The position numbers were made by a program, and so were the translations under genes. The notes beneath the pieces were generated by a model. That model was not told the origin of the DNA. It saw only the letters and a list, made by a program, of their open reading frames with translations, and did not search any database. Below, piece after piece: positions 1 to 5,335 of a stretch of DNA of 9,588 nucleotides. This DNA is from an uncultured Candidatus Nitrosopelagicus sp. (lineage in GTDB: Archaea; Thermoproteota; Nitrososphaeria; Nitrososphaerales; Nitrosopumilaceae): NCBI GenBank assembly GCA_937896695.1, contig CALBOT010000047.1, positions 1-9,588 on the forward strand, read 5' to 3'. The stretch's first letter is position 1; each line of letters begins with the position of its first letter.

Positions 1-311
1 CAAATAATGTCAAGATGGAATTGCATGTTTTTCATCCACATGGGTCTAGTTCCAGGTTCATTAAATACAAACAACATTCCTTTATCATTTGCAAGAAAAT
101 CTTGTGACTCCCACATTAGTCCACGCATTCGACGTGGATCTGTATCGGCCAAATATACTTCCAAGAGTTTATCATCTAATTGAACAGTTCCCATCAAGAA
201 ATCAGAGTTTGATTCAATGCTTACTTCAGAGGGTAGTGACAGCATACCTGCAACACCAACAATTACAGCTGCTGCAGTAATCGGAATTAAGACTTGTAAA
301 CGAGTAGGCAT
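1..311 (-). CDS. DUF192 family membrane-anchored protein, 3' end outside the window
   Basis: Reading the minus strand from ATG 311 gives 103 complete codons that run off the left edge, so only the N-terminal part is visible. Residues 4-24 form a hydrophobic segment (LQVLIPITAAAVIVGVAGML), which looks like an uncleaved signal anchor or signal peptide, so the rest is probably outside the membrane. The body carries DUF192 hallmarks: RMRGLMW, then GMLFVFNEPG, then PMWMKNMQFHLDII just before the edge. DUF192 is a small beta-rich family of unsettled biochemical function, common in bacteria and archaea. The family assignment comes from these motifs. The gene follows the 115-residue gene on the same strand after 38 bp and has a TATA-like box of its own, so it may be transcribed alone or with its neighbour. 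Confidence 0.85.
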   Translation of the reverse strand, partial: MPTRLQVLIPITAAAVIVGVAGMLSLPSEVSIESNSDFLMGTVQLDDKLLEVYLADTDPRRMRGLMWESQDFLANDKGMLFVFNEPGTRPMWMKNMQFHLDII

Positions 312-330
312 GTCTTACAGTATATCAGAG

Positions 331-341
331 AAAATAAAAAC
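331..341 (-). promoter_or_regulatory. TATA-like box for the DUF192 gene
   Basis: On the minus strand this reads GTTTTTATTTT and is centred about 25 nt upstream of ATG 311. That is the spacing expected of an archaeal TATA box serving a leaderless transcript. The background is AT-rich, so chance occurrence is possible. Confidence 0.4.
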
Positions 342-349
342 TAAAGCAA

Positions 350-697
350 TTACAGAGATGTTTTGAATTGATTGATTGATGTAAGTGTCTCATGAGTGCT
401 AGAGCCAATATCCTTCAATGTGGACCCATTGTATTTTTTATCCAGATATCTGCCTGCCAATATCATTGGTGCTCCAACTGCAACAGTTACTCCTGTTGGT
501 TCAGGAATCCATAGCATAAGAAATCCCAATTTTTGCATTTTTTTTCCAGGAGCAGATGCACGATTTAGTGCGCCAAGCGACTGAGACGTTTTTTTGTCAT
601 CAAGTTTTCCCATATCACTATACAAAGTACTACGTCTAGAAGCGGATTCCCTCATTATTCTCAATTTTTCAATTTTTTCTCTAAGAGGATCAGTCAT
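350..697 (-). CDS. Unrecognised 115-residue protein with a hydrophobic centre
   Basis: I do not recognise this family. The protein starts at ATG 697. Residues 1-56 are charged and basic (EKIEKLRIMRESASRR), with helical character. Residues 57-82 are hydrophobic and contain Pro and Gly (LMLWIPEPTGVTVAVGAPMI), which could be one membrane span or a short helical hairpin broken at PEPTG. Residues 84-115 form a polar tail. If it is a membrane protein, the basic N-terminus would favour a cytoplasmic N-terminal side. The gene is divergent from the MntR-like regulator and lies 38 bp upstream of the DUF192 gene on the same strand, so it could belong to the regulator's target set; that is only positional inference. 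The reading frame is intact, with codon use like its neighbours. Confidence 0.75.
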   Translation of the reverse strand: MTDPLREKIEKLRIMRESASRRSTLYSDMGKLDDKKTSQSLGALNRASAPGKKMQKLGFLMLWIPEPTGVTVAVGAPMILAGRYLDKKYNGSTLKDIGSSTHETLTSINQFKTSL

Positions 698-713
698 TAA
701 TGGATATTTTGAA

Positions 714-725
714 AAATATAGTTAA
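714..725 (-). promoter_or_regulatory. Possible TATA-like box for the 115-residue gene
   Basis: On the minus strand this reads GTTAACTATATT, centred about 22-24 nt upstream of ATG 697. The spacing is slightly short for a leaderless start, so the call is weak. Confidence 0.3.
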
Positions 726-783
726 CAGTAAGTGATCAAAATGCACTACATTAAAGTCAAGATTTTGTCACAATAATTTCCAA

Positions 784-793
784 TTTATATAAA
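784..793 (+). promoter_or_regulatory. TATA box of the MntR-like regulator gene
   Basis: TTTATATAAA is a near-perfect archaeal TATA box centred about 25 nt before ATG 814. It implies transcription starting at or next to the start codon, that is, a leaderless mRNA. No Shine-Dalgarno sequence precedes the ATG, which agrees. Confidence 0.7.
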
Positions 794-813
794 AGCAAAT
801 TCATATCGCCATA

Positions 814-1281
814 ATGAAAAAGAAGACATCACGTAGATTAGATTCAATTAAAGCAGCACATGAATCTGAAAAAACAATTTCCGTCTCAGACAGAGTTGAA
901 GATTATTTGGAAGTAATTTCAGAATTAGTAGATATGAAAGGATATGCTGCAACATTAGATATTTCAAGATACATGAATGTTAGTGCACCAAGTGTGACAA
1001 AGATGCTCAAAAAATTAGATGCCGAGGGATTTTTAGAATATGAAAAATATTATGGAATTAATTTAACAGAAAAAGGTCAGCGAATAGCAGACACAATTAA
1101 ACAAAAACATGGAATTTTGCTAGATTTCTTTGAAATTTTAGGAATTGGTAAAGAGATAGCAAATCAAGATGCAGAAGGAATTGAACATCATCTTAACCCA
1201 AAAACAATTAGGCAAATTAGAAAATTTGTGACATTTGTTAAAGCAAATCCAAAGCTAATGAGTAGTTTTGATGAATTTTAA
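814..1281 (+). CDS. DtxR/MntR-family metal-dependent transcriptional regulator
   Basis: This is a 155-residue metal-sensing repressor of the DtxR/MntR family, expected to bind DNA when loaded with Mn2+ or Fe2+ and to control metal-uptake genes. Residues 28-90 form the winged helix, with the recognition region VSAPSVTKMLKKLDAEGFLEYEKY close to Bacillus MntR. Residues 91-145 form the dimerisation and metal domain. All six residues matching the MntR metal ligands are present with a constant offset of 22: D30, E33, H99, E121, E124 and H125, the last three in AEGIEHHL. Asp and Glu at the first two positions, together with no C-terminal SH3/FeoA domain, favour the MntR branch over DtxR/IdeR. The N-terminus has about 22 extra, Lys- and Arg-rich residues. 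The TATA box supports the start at 814. No target transporter lies in the window. Family assignment is secure; the metal is inferred. Confidence 0.92.
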   Translation: MKKKTSRRLDSIKAAHESEKTISVSDRVEDYLEVISELVDMKGYAATLDISRYMNVSAPSVTKMLKKLDAEGFLEYEKYYGINLTEKGQRIADTIKQKHGILLDFFEILGIGKEIANQDAEGIEHHLNPKTIRQIRKFVTFVKANPKLMSSFDEF

Positions 1282-1285
1282 TAAT

Positions 1286-1405
1286 TCAACTGAAAATTTC
1301 TTCTATTTTCTTACGGCTGCCTTTTAGGAAAAATAATCCTCCGACACCCAATAATGCAATTGGAGCGGCAAGATATAACAAATCAAGCATTGGGTCTCCA
1401 CACAT
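1286..1405 (-). CDS. 39-residue single-span membrane microprotein
   Basis: A complete short frame on the minus strand starts at ATG 1405 and stops at TGA 1286-1288. It reads MCGDPMLDLLYLAAPIALLG followed by VGGLFFLKGSRKKIEEIFS. Residues 7-27 make one clear transmembrane helix. The flank after it is strongly basic (KGSRKK), so the positive-inside rule places the C-terminus in the cytoplasm. It fills the gap between the ATPase gene (58 bp upstream, same strand) and the MntR-like gene, with 4 bp between the convergent stops. A long hydrophobic helix followed by a basic flank is unlikely in random AT-rich DNA. I do not recognise a family. It may bind or regulate a membrane complex, or be released with the upstream gene's transcript. 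Confidence 0.6.
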   Translation of the reverse strand: MCGDPMLDLLYLAAPIALLGVGGLFFLKGSRKKIEEIFS

Positions 1406-1463
1406 GATTTTTATGACAACAACTAGTATTTGAGATTTTTCAAGATGGCATAGAAATTTTGAC

Positions 1464-2936
1464 TTAATCTTGTTTTAGAAATATTTCTAAATTATCATCA
1501 TTATTGACAAATCTAGAAAAACGCTTTCCTTCAGATGAGCGTTTTAAGACCTTAATTTTTCCTTTTTTACCAATTCTAGATGAGAAAAGAAATTCATTAT
1601 TTACAGTGAAATTAGCAATATTTCCAGTAAATTCTCTGTCTACTTCAAATATCAATGCAGTACCGGATTCAGAGAAATCATAAGGCATGGACATTGATGG
1701 CAATTGCCTCTCTGCACCATGCTCCTCAACATCTATGTGCAATCCAATGGTTTTTTCTAATTGCTGAATATTTTTTCCAGCTTTTCCAATTAGAGATGGA
1801 ATTGAATCACCTGAAACAAATACTTTGATTCTTCCAGGGCTTTGAAATTCAATTTTCGGATTAGAATCAAACCTATACAGATGTTCAAGTATTCGTTCTT
1901 CAGCTAAATGTTCTATTCCAGTTTTCTGTGAACCGTTTTGGTCTACAGGAATTATTATGTTCTCTTCTCCAAATGTATAAATTTCATATTCCAGAGTGTT
2001 TGTTTCGAAATCAGATATTTCAATTACAGGTCGTGCCAAATCTTGTTCAACCATTCCAGATGGAACTTTGACCTTTAGTGTCAAATCATAGACTTTGGAT
2101 ATTCCACCATCTTTTACATAGATTACAGTATCAAGTACGTTTGGGATAATTCCAAGCTCAATTTTTCCAATGAATCTCTGAATTGCATCAATAGGAGTAT
2201 TTGCATGAACAATTCCAACCATGCCAACTCCAGTTAATCTAAGATCACTAAAAATTCTAAAATCTTCTCTTCTTCGAACTTCATCAAAGATAGTATAATC
2301 AGGTCTAACAAGTAATAGAATGTCAGCAGAATTTTCAAAACTTCCATCTAATCTAGTGTATTGAGTTACTCCAGAATCAACTTGTAAATCTCGTGGAGAT
2401 TCAAATGTTTTAACAATTTTTCCTGAACGATTAAAGAAATTTGCAATTCCAGATGCAAGTGTACTTTTTCCAGAACCAGGTGCACCAGAGATAAGAATTC
2501 CTTCTGCTTGTTTTTCTAATCTAGACATTAATTTTTCAGATAGTTGATAATCCTCTAACGACATTTGTTTAATTGGATGTACTATGGTGATTTCTAATAA
2601 TTCAGAAAATGGAGGTCGAGTAATTGCAATTCGATAATCTCTGTATTGTATTACCAAAGCTCCGGGTTTTGAGATTTCAGTATTTCCAAGAGTTTCATCA
2701 TCTATTGCAGATAAAATTTGATTTGTCATTATTTCAAGATAATCACGGTCAAGTGTTTTTGTGTCAAGCTCTACTAATTCAAAACTTCCAGGTTTTCCTT
2801 TCTTGCCCAGAGGTTTTTGATTTTCTTTTAAGTGAATGCTCATTGTAAAAGGGTCAAAGAATTTTAGAAATTCCAAATCAGGTGCATTTTGTTCATGGTA
2901 AATGAATCCTGATTCAGATTTTTGTGAATCACTCAT
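1464..2936 (-). CDS. Archaeal secretion-type ATPase with KH RNA-binding domain, no PIN domain
   Basis: This 490-residue protein belongs to the archaeal PilT/VirB11-like ATPase-KH family, whose longer members begin with a PIN nuclease domain (PINc/VapC ATPase). Visible motifs are Walker A GAPGSGKST (151-159), an acidic box FESPRD (178-183), Walker B ending in TIFDEVRRR (215-223) and a His box GIVHANTP (241-248). These give a hexameric P-loop ATPase core at about 95-280. A KH domain follows, with IPSLIGKAGKNIQQLE (379-394), where GKAG is the GxxG nucleic-acid loop. The last 60 residues are basic (RIGKKGKIKVLKRSSEGKR). Residues 1-90 show no PIN-like acidic catalytic set. Likely role: ATP-driven cytoplasmic RNA or RNP remodelling; substrate unknown. 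Annotations as type II secretion or pilus-retraction ATPase would be misleading, because no membrane or pilus genes lie beside it. Confidence 0.88.
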   Translation of the reverse strand: MSDSQKSESGFIYHEQNAPDLEFLKFFDPFTMSIHLKENQKPLGKKGKPGSFELVELDTKTLDRDYLEIMTNQILSAIDDETLGNTEISKPGALVIQYRDYRIAITRPPFSELLEITIVHPIKQMSLEDYQLSEKLMSRLEKQAEGILISGAPGSGKSTLASGIANFFNRSGKIVKTFESPRDLQVDSGVTQYTRLDGSFENSADILLLVRPDYTIFDEVRRREDFRIFSDLRLTGVGMVGIVHANTPIDAIQRFIGKIELGIIPNVLDTVIYVKDGGISKVYDLTLKVKVPSGMVEQDLARPVIEISDFETNTLEYEIYTFGEENIIIPVDQNGSQKTGIEHLAEERILEHLYRFDSNPKIEFQSPGRIKVFVSGDSIPSLIGKAGKNIQQLEKTIGLHIDVEEHGAERQLPSMSMPYDFSESGTALIFEVDREFTGNIANFTVNNEFLFSSRIGKKGKIKVLKRSSEGKRFSRFVNNDDNLEIFLKQD

Positions 2937-2958
2937 AATTGCATTTCGGCCGCGGTTC

Positions 2959-2969
2959 TATTATGTATT
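2959..2969 (-). promoter_or_regulatory. Possible TATA-like box for the ATPase-KH gene
   Basis: On the minus strand this reads AATACATAATA, centred about 28 nt upstream of ATG 2936. Between box and ATG lies a GC-rich stretch, CGGCCGCGG at 2947-2955, that stands out from the AT-rich surroundings. Confidence 0.35.
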
Positions 2970-3052
2970 TTTTTAATGCGTAAAACATACACACAAGTTT
3001 AACAAATTAATCTCACAAAGCCAAACAAAAGAATTGTTTTAGATCGGTATGT

Positions 3053-3202
3053 ATGTCAAGTCAAAATAATACAAATTTACAGTTTCATTCTGATTGTAGT
3101 AATTACTTTGAATCATTAAGAGAAAAAGGTGAAACAGACTTTGAGTTTGAAGATGAGTATTTCTTTACTTTACCTGCAATATCACAAATGAGTTTAGATT
3201 AA
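3053..3202 (+). CDS. Possible 49-residue acidic small protein
   Basis: A complete frame runs from ATG 3053 to TAA 3200-3202 and reads MSSQNNTNLQFHSDCSNYFE, then a charged stretch, and ends TLPAISQMSLD. The middle (ETDFEFEDEYFF, residues 27-38) is very acidic and aromatic. There is no membrane span or known motif. It lies between the divergent ATPase gene and the glycosylase gene, 25 bp before the latter, so both could share a transcript. No good TATA box sits at the leaderless distance and no Shine-Dalgarno sequence is visible; an out-of-frame ATG at 3049 overlaps the start. It is supported by filling an otherwise empty gap with a coherent protein. The function is not recognised. Confidence 0.45.
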   Translation: MSSQNNTNLQFHSDCSNYFESLREKGETDFEFEDEYFFTLPAISQMSLD

Positions 3203-3205
3203 TTA
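3194..3205 (+). promoter_or_regulatory. Possible TATA-like box for the uracil-DNA glycosylase gene
   Basis: TTAGATTAATTA is centred about 28 nt before ATG 3228 and overlaps the stop codon of the 49-residue frame. It suggests the glycosylase has a promoter of its own even if readthrough from upstream occurs. Confidence 0.35.
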
Positions 3206-3227
3206 TTCAGTAGTTTGAAATCATCAT

Positions 3228-3953
3228 ATGCACAAATTAGAGTTAATTGCAGAAAATGTCAAGAAATGTGAAAAATGTGAATTATGCGAAACGCGAATAA
3301 AAGCAGTGCCAGGTAAAGGAAATTTTGATGCAGATGTAATTTTTGTAGGTGAAGCGCCTGGAAGAAATGAAGACATACATGGAGAGCCATTTGTCGGAGC
3401 GGCTGGAAAAAGATTAGACATGATTTTAGAAGATACAGGAATAAATCGAGAAGATGTATACATTACTAATATCGTAAAATGCAGACCTCCAAAAAATAGA
3501 GTTCCATCAAAAAAAGAAGAAAAATCGTGTAATGATTTTATCAATAAAGAAATTGAAATTATTAATCCAAAGATAATCTGCATTATGGGAAATACCGCAT
3601 ATGGGACGCTATTAGACGGAAAGGAAATAACAAAAAATCATGGTAAAATTATTGAAAAAGATGGAAGAAAATTTTTTGTGACATTTCATCCTGCAGCAAC
3701 AATTTATAATCAAAAACTTGTGGATGAACTAAAAAATGATTTTAGAAAACTTGCAGATTTTTTAGGAATAAAAGATGAACCAAAACAGTATGAAGAAAGA
3801 CGATGTGATTATTGTATGGCTAGAACAAAACACGAAGTGGTAGTTATGCCAAAAGTGGTTACAAGAAAAAGACGTTGGTTATTCAAATGCACAGAATGTA
3901 ACCATGAAAGATGGCTTCAACCTTATAGAACAGTTGCGGAAAGTTTGTACTAA
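3228..3953 (+). CDS. Family 4 (4Fe-4S) uracil-DNA glycosylase with C-terminal zinc ribbon
   Basis: This enzyme removes uracil from DNA, arising from cytosine deamination or misincorporation, and starts base-excision repair. Residues 1-180 match family 4 UDG. Four iron-sulfur cysteines are at C14 and C17 (CEKC), C85 (IVKCRPPKNR) and C101. Motif 1 is GEAPGRNED (41-49), followed by GEPFVGAAG (52-60), and the HPA motif is at 154-156. Typical members are about 190-220 residues; this one has 241. The extra part (about 190-230) holds CxxC at 193/196 and CxxC at 221/224 with a basic linker (VVTRKRRWLF), which looks like a zinc ribbon that could add DNA or protein contacts. The gene ends 2 bp from the convergent collagen-like gene. 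The glycosylase call is firm; the zinc ribbon is inferred from cysteine spacing. Confidence 0.93.
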   Translation: MHKLELIAENVKKCEKCELCETRIKAVPGKGNFDADVIFVGEAPGRNEDIHGEPFVGAAGKRLDMILEDTGINREDVYITNIVKCRPPKNRVPSKKEEKSCNDFINKEIEIINPKIICIMGNTAYGTLLDGKEITKNHGKIIEKDGRKFFVTFHPAATIYNQKLVDELKNDFRKLADFLGIKDEPKQYEERRCDYCMARTKHEVVVMPKVVTRKRRWLFKCTECNHERWLQPYRTVAESLY

Positions 3954-3955
3954 AT

Positions 3956-5224
3956 CTAATACAGATGACTCTGTAACTCAATTTGTTCTTCAGCAGAAAT
4001 TATTCCTTTTCTAACCAATATGTCAAGCATGTCTTTGAACAATTGTTTTTGTTCTTCTGACATTCCACCAGTAGGACCTTTTTCTCCAGGTGGTCCAGGT
4101 GGACCGCGTGGACCTTTGTCACCGACAGGACCTTGTGGACCTTGTGAACCTTTGTCACCTGGTGGACCTTGCAAACCTTGTTTTCCCTGTTCACCTTGTG
4201 GACCTTGAATTCCTTGTGGACCGCGTGGACCTTTTTCTCCAGTTAGACCTGGAGGTCCTTGTTCACCTTGTGGACCGATTGTTCCACGGTCACCTTGTGG
4301 TCCAGGTACACCAGTAATTCCTTTGTCACCAGGTGGACCTTGTGGACCGCGTGGACCTTTTTCTCCAATTGGACCAGTCAGTCCAATCTTACCTTTTTCA
4401 CCTTGTGGACCTTGTGGACCGGTAGGACCTTTTTCTCCCATTGGACCAGTGACTCCTTTGTCACCTCTTTCACCAACAGAACCAGGTACTCCTTTGTCAC
4501 CTTGAACACCTGGAGGGCCGGTAGGACCTTTTTCTCCTTTGTCACCACGTAAACCAGTTAATCCTTTGTCACCAGATGGACCTTGCAAACCAGTGCCACC
4601 TTTGTCACCAGACAATCCACGACCGCCTTGTTCTCCTTTGTCACCTTTGTCACCTGTGAGACCTTTTTCTCCTTTGTCACCCTTTTCGCCTTTTAGACCA
4701 GGTGGACCTTTGTCACCTTTGTCACCTTTGTCACCTGTAACACCTTTTTGTCCAGTTGGGCCTTTGTCTCCAGGTTGGCCTTTGTCACCTTTGTCACCTT
4801 TGTCACCTGTAGGACCAGGTTGTCCGGAAGGTCCTTTTACACCAATTCCAGAAGAGCGTGATTGTTGTTTCGAATTTGTTTGAGTGGATTCAGTCGGTAG
4901 GACAATACTTCTCATTGTTTCAGGTACTCGAAATTCAAACGAAGAGCCAACAGACGAAAATTGATCAACTACTATTATCCAAACGGTTGTGAATGTAGAA
5001 ATTTTTTCAGGTAAGGGATTTGATTGAGAACCAAGAGTTGCCTCAAATTCTCCATTTTTTATATTAAGATGTGATTTTTCACGCCATAGTGGGAGAAATG
5101 ATTTTTGGGCAATTTGTTCATCTGTAGGCTTAGATTCAGCAATAGCAAATTCCACCTCAAATATACCATTTTTTTGCTTGTATGGGGAATTGCCTTTAAC
5201 AGTAAAATGTTCAGATGATGGCAT
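3956..5224 (-). CDS. Collagen-like protein with 86 Gly-X-Y triplets
   Basis: The protein has 422 residues from ATG 5224. A longer frame begins at TTG 5239, but a TATA box centred about 26 nt before 5224 favours the ATG. Residues 1-127 form a beta-type domain (NGIFEVEFAI, LPLWREK, NGEFEATLG, FRVPETMRSIVLP), resembling modules next to collagen repeats in bacterial surface and phage-fibre proteins. Residues 128-385 are 86 uninterrupted Gly-X-Y triplets, rich in GDK, GEK and GPQ/GPP. The 37-residue tail has a helical segment (FKDMLDILVRKGIISAEEQIEL), SHOCT-like and probably oligomerising. A trimeric triple helix is expected. KGD and KGE pairs may replace hydroxyproline as stabilisers. I see no signal peptide, sortase motif or membrane anchor, so location is unclear: cytoplasmic, exported by an unknown route, or released. 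Acquisition from bacteria or viruses is plausible but unproven. Confidence 0.93.
   Translation of the reverse strand: MPSSEHFTVKGNSPYKQKNGIFEVEFAIAESKPTDEQIAQKSFLPLWREKSHLNIKNGEFEATLGSQSNPLPEKISTFTTVWIIVVDQFSSVGSSFEFRVPETMRSIVLPTESTQTNSKQQSRSSGIGVKGPSGQPGPTGDKGDKGDKGQPGDKGPTGQKGVTGDKGDKGDKGPPGLKGEKGDKGEKGLTGDKGDKGEQGGRGLSGDKGGTGLQGPSGDKGLTGLRGDKGEKGPTGPPGVQGDKGVPGSVGERGDKGVTGPMGEKGPTGPQGPQGEKGKIGLTGPIGEKGPRGPQGPPGDKGITGVPGPQGDRGTIGPQGEQGPPGLTGEKGPRGPQGIQGPQGEQGKQGLQGPPGDKGSQGPQGPVGDKGPRGPPGPPGEKGPTGGMSEEQKQLFKDMLDILVRKGIISAEEQIELQSHLY
4070..4843 (-). repeat. Collagen Gly-X-Y coding repeat tract
   Basis: These 774 bp encode 258 residues in perfect Gly-X-Y register. On the plus strand the tract shows degenerate 9-bp periodic units such as GGACCTTGT and CCTTTGTCA, and it is more GC-rich than its flanks. 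The first 35 triplets are Lys/Asp-rich (GDK runs), while the last 51 are Pro/Gln-rich. Such tracts can change in copy number by slippage. The long proline-rich frames on the opposite strand are by-products of this periodicity. Confidence 0.9.
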
Positions 5225-5244
5225 AATCGTTTCTTTCAATATCT

Positions 5245-5255
5245 AGTATTTATTA
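5245..5255 (-). promoter_or_regulatory. TATA box of the collagen-like gene
   Basis: On the minus strand this reads TAATAAATACT, centred about 26 nt upstream of ATG 5224, fitting a leaderless transcript and arguing against the TTG start at 5239. It lies in the 111-bp divergent region shared with the TPR gene. Confidence 0.55.
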
Positions 5256-5300
5256 CATTTTTCTAGCCATATTAGGCATGAATTTACCACTAGTAGCAGC

Positions 5301-5310
5301 TTAATATTTA
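5301..5310 (+). promoter_or_regulatory. TATA box of the TPR protein gene
   Basis: TTAATATTTA is centred about 30 nt before ATG 5336. It implies a very short leader or a leaderless mRNA. It faces away from the collagen-like gene's box about 50 bp to the left. Confidence 0.5.
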
Positions 5311-5335
5311 TCCGTTAAATGTAGAAAACTAATTT

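Noticed and set aside
3023..3039. Inverted repeat AAACAA-5 nt-TTGTTT as an operator
   Set aside because: Only 6-bp arms in AT-rich DNA; likely by chance without conservation data.
4450..4480. RGD motif (GERGDK) in the collagen tract as an integrin-type adhesion site
   Set aside because: A single RGD is expected by chance from GER and GDK triplets, and integrins are irrelevant for this organism.
4020..4883. Several long plus-strand frames rich in Pro, Gly and Ser opposite the collagen gene
   Set aside because: They mirror the 9-bp periodicity of the Gly-X-Y tract in other frames, lack promoters and plausible ends, and the minus-strand product is clearly the real protein.
5225..5239. Five extra N-terminal residues on the collagen-like protein from a TTG start
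   Set aside because: The TATA box lies only about 11 nt from TTG 5239 but 26 nt from ATG 5224, so the ATG is preferred.
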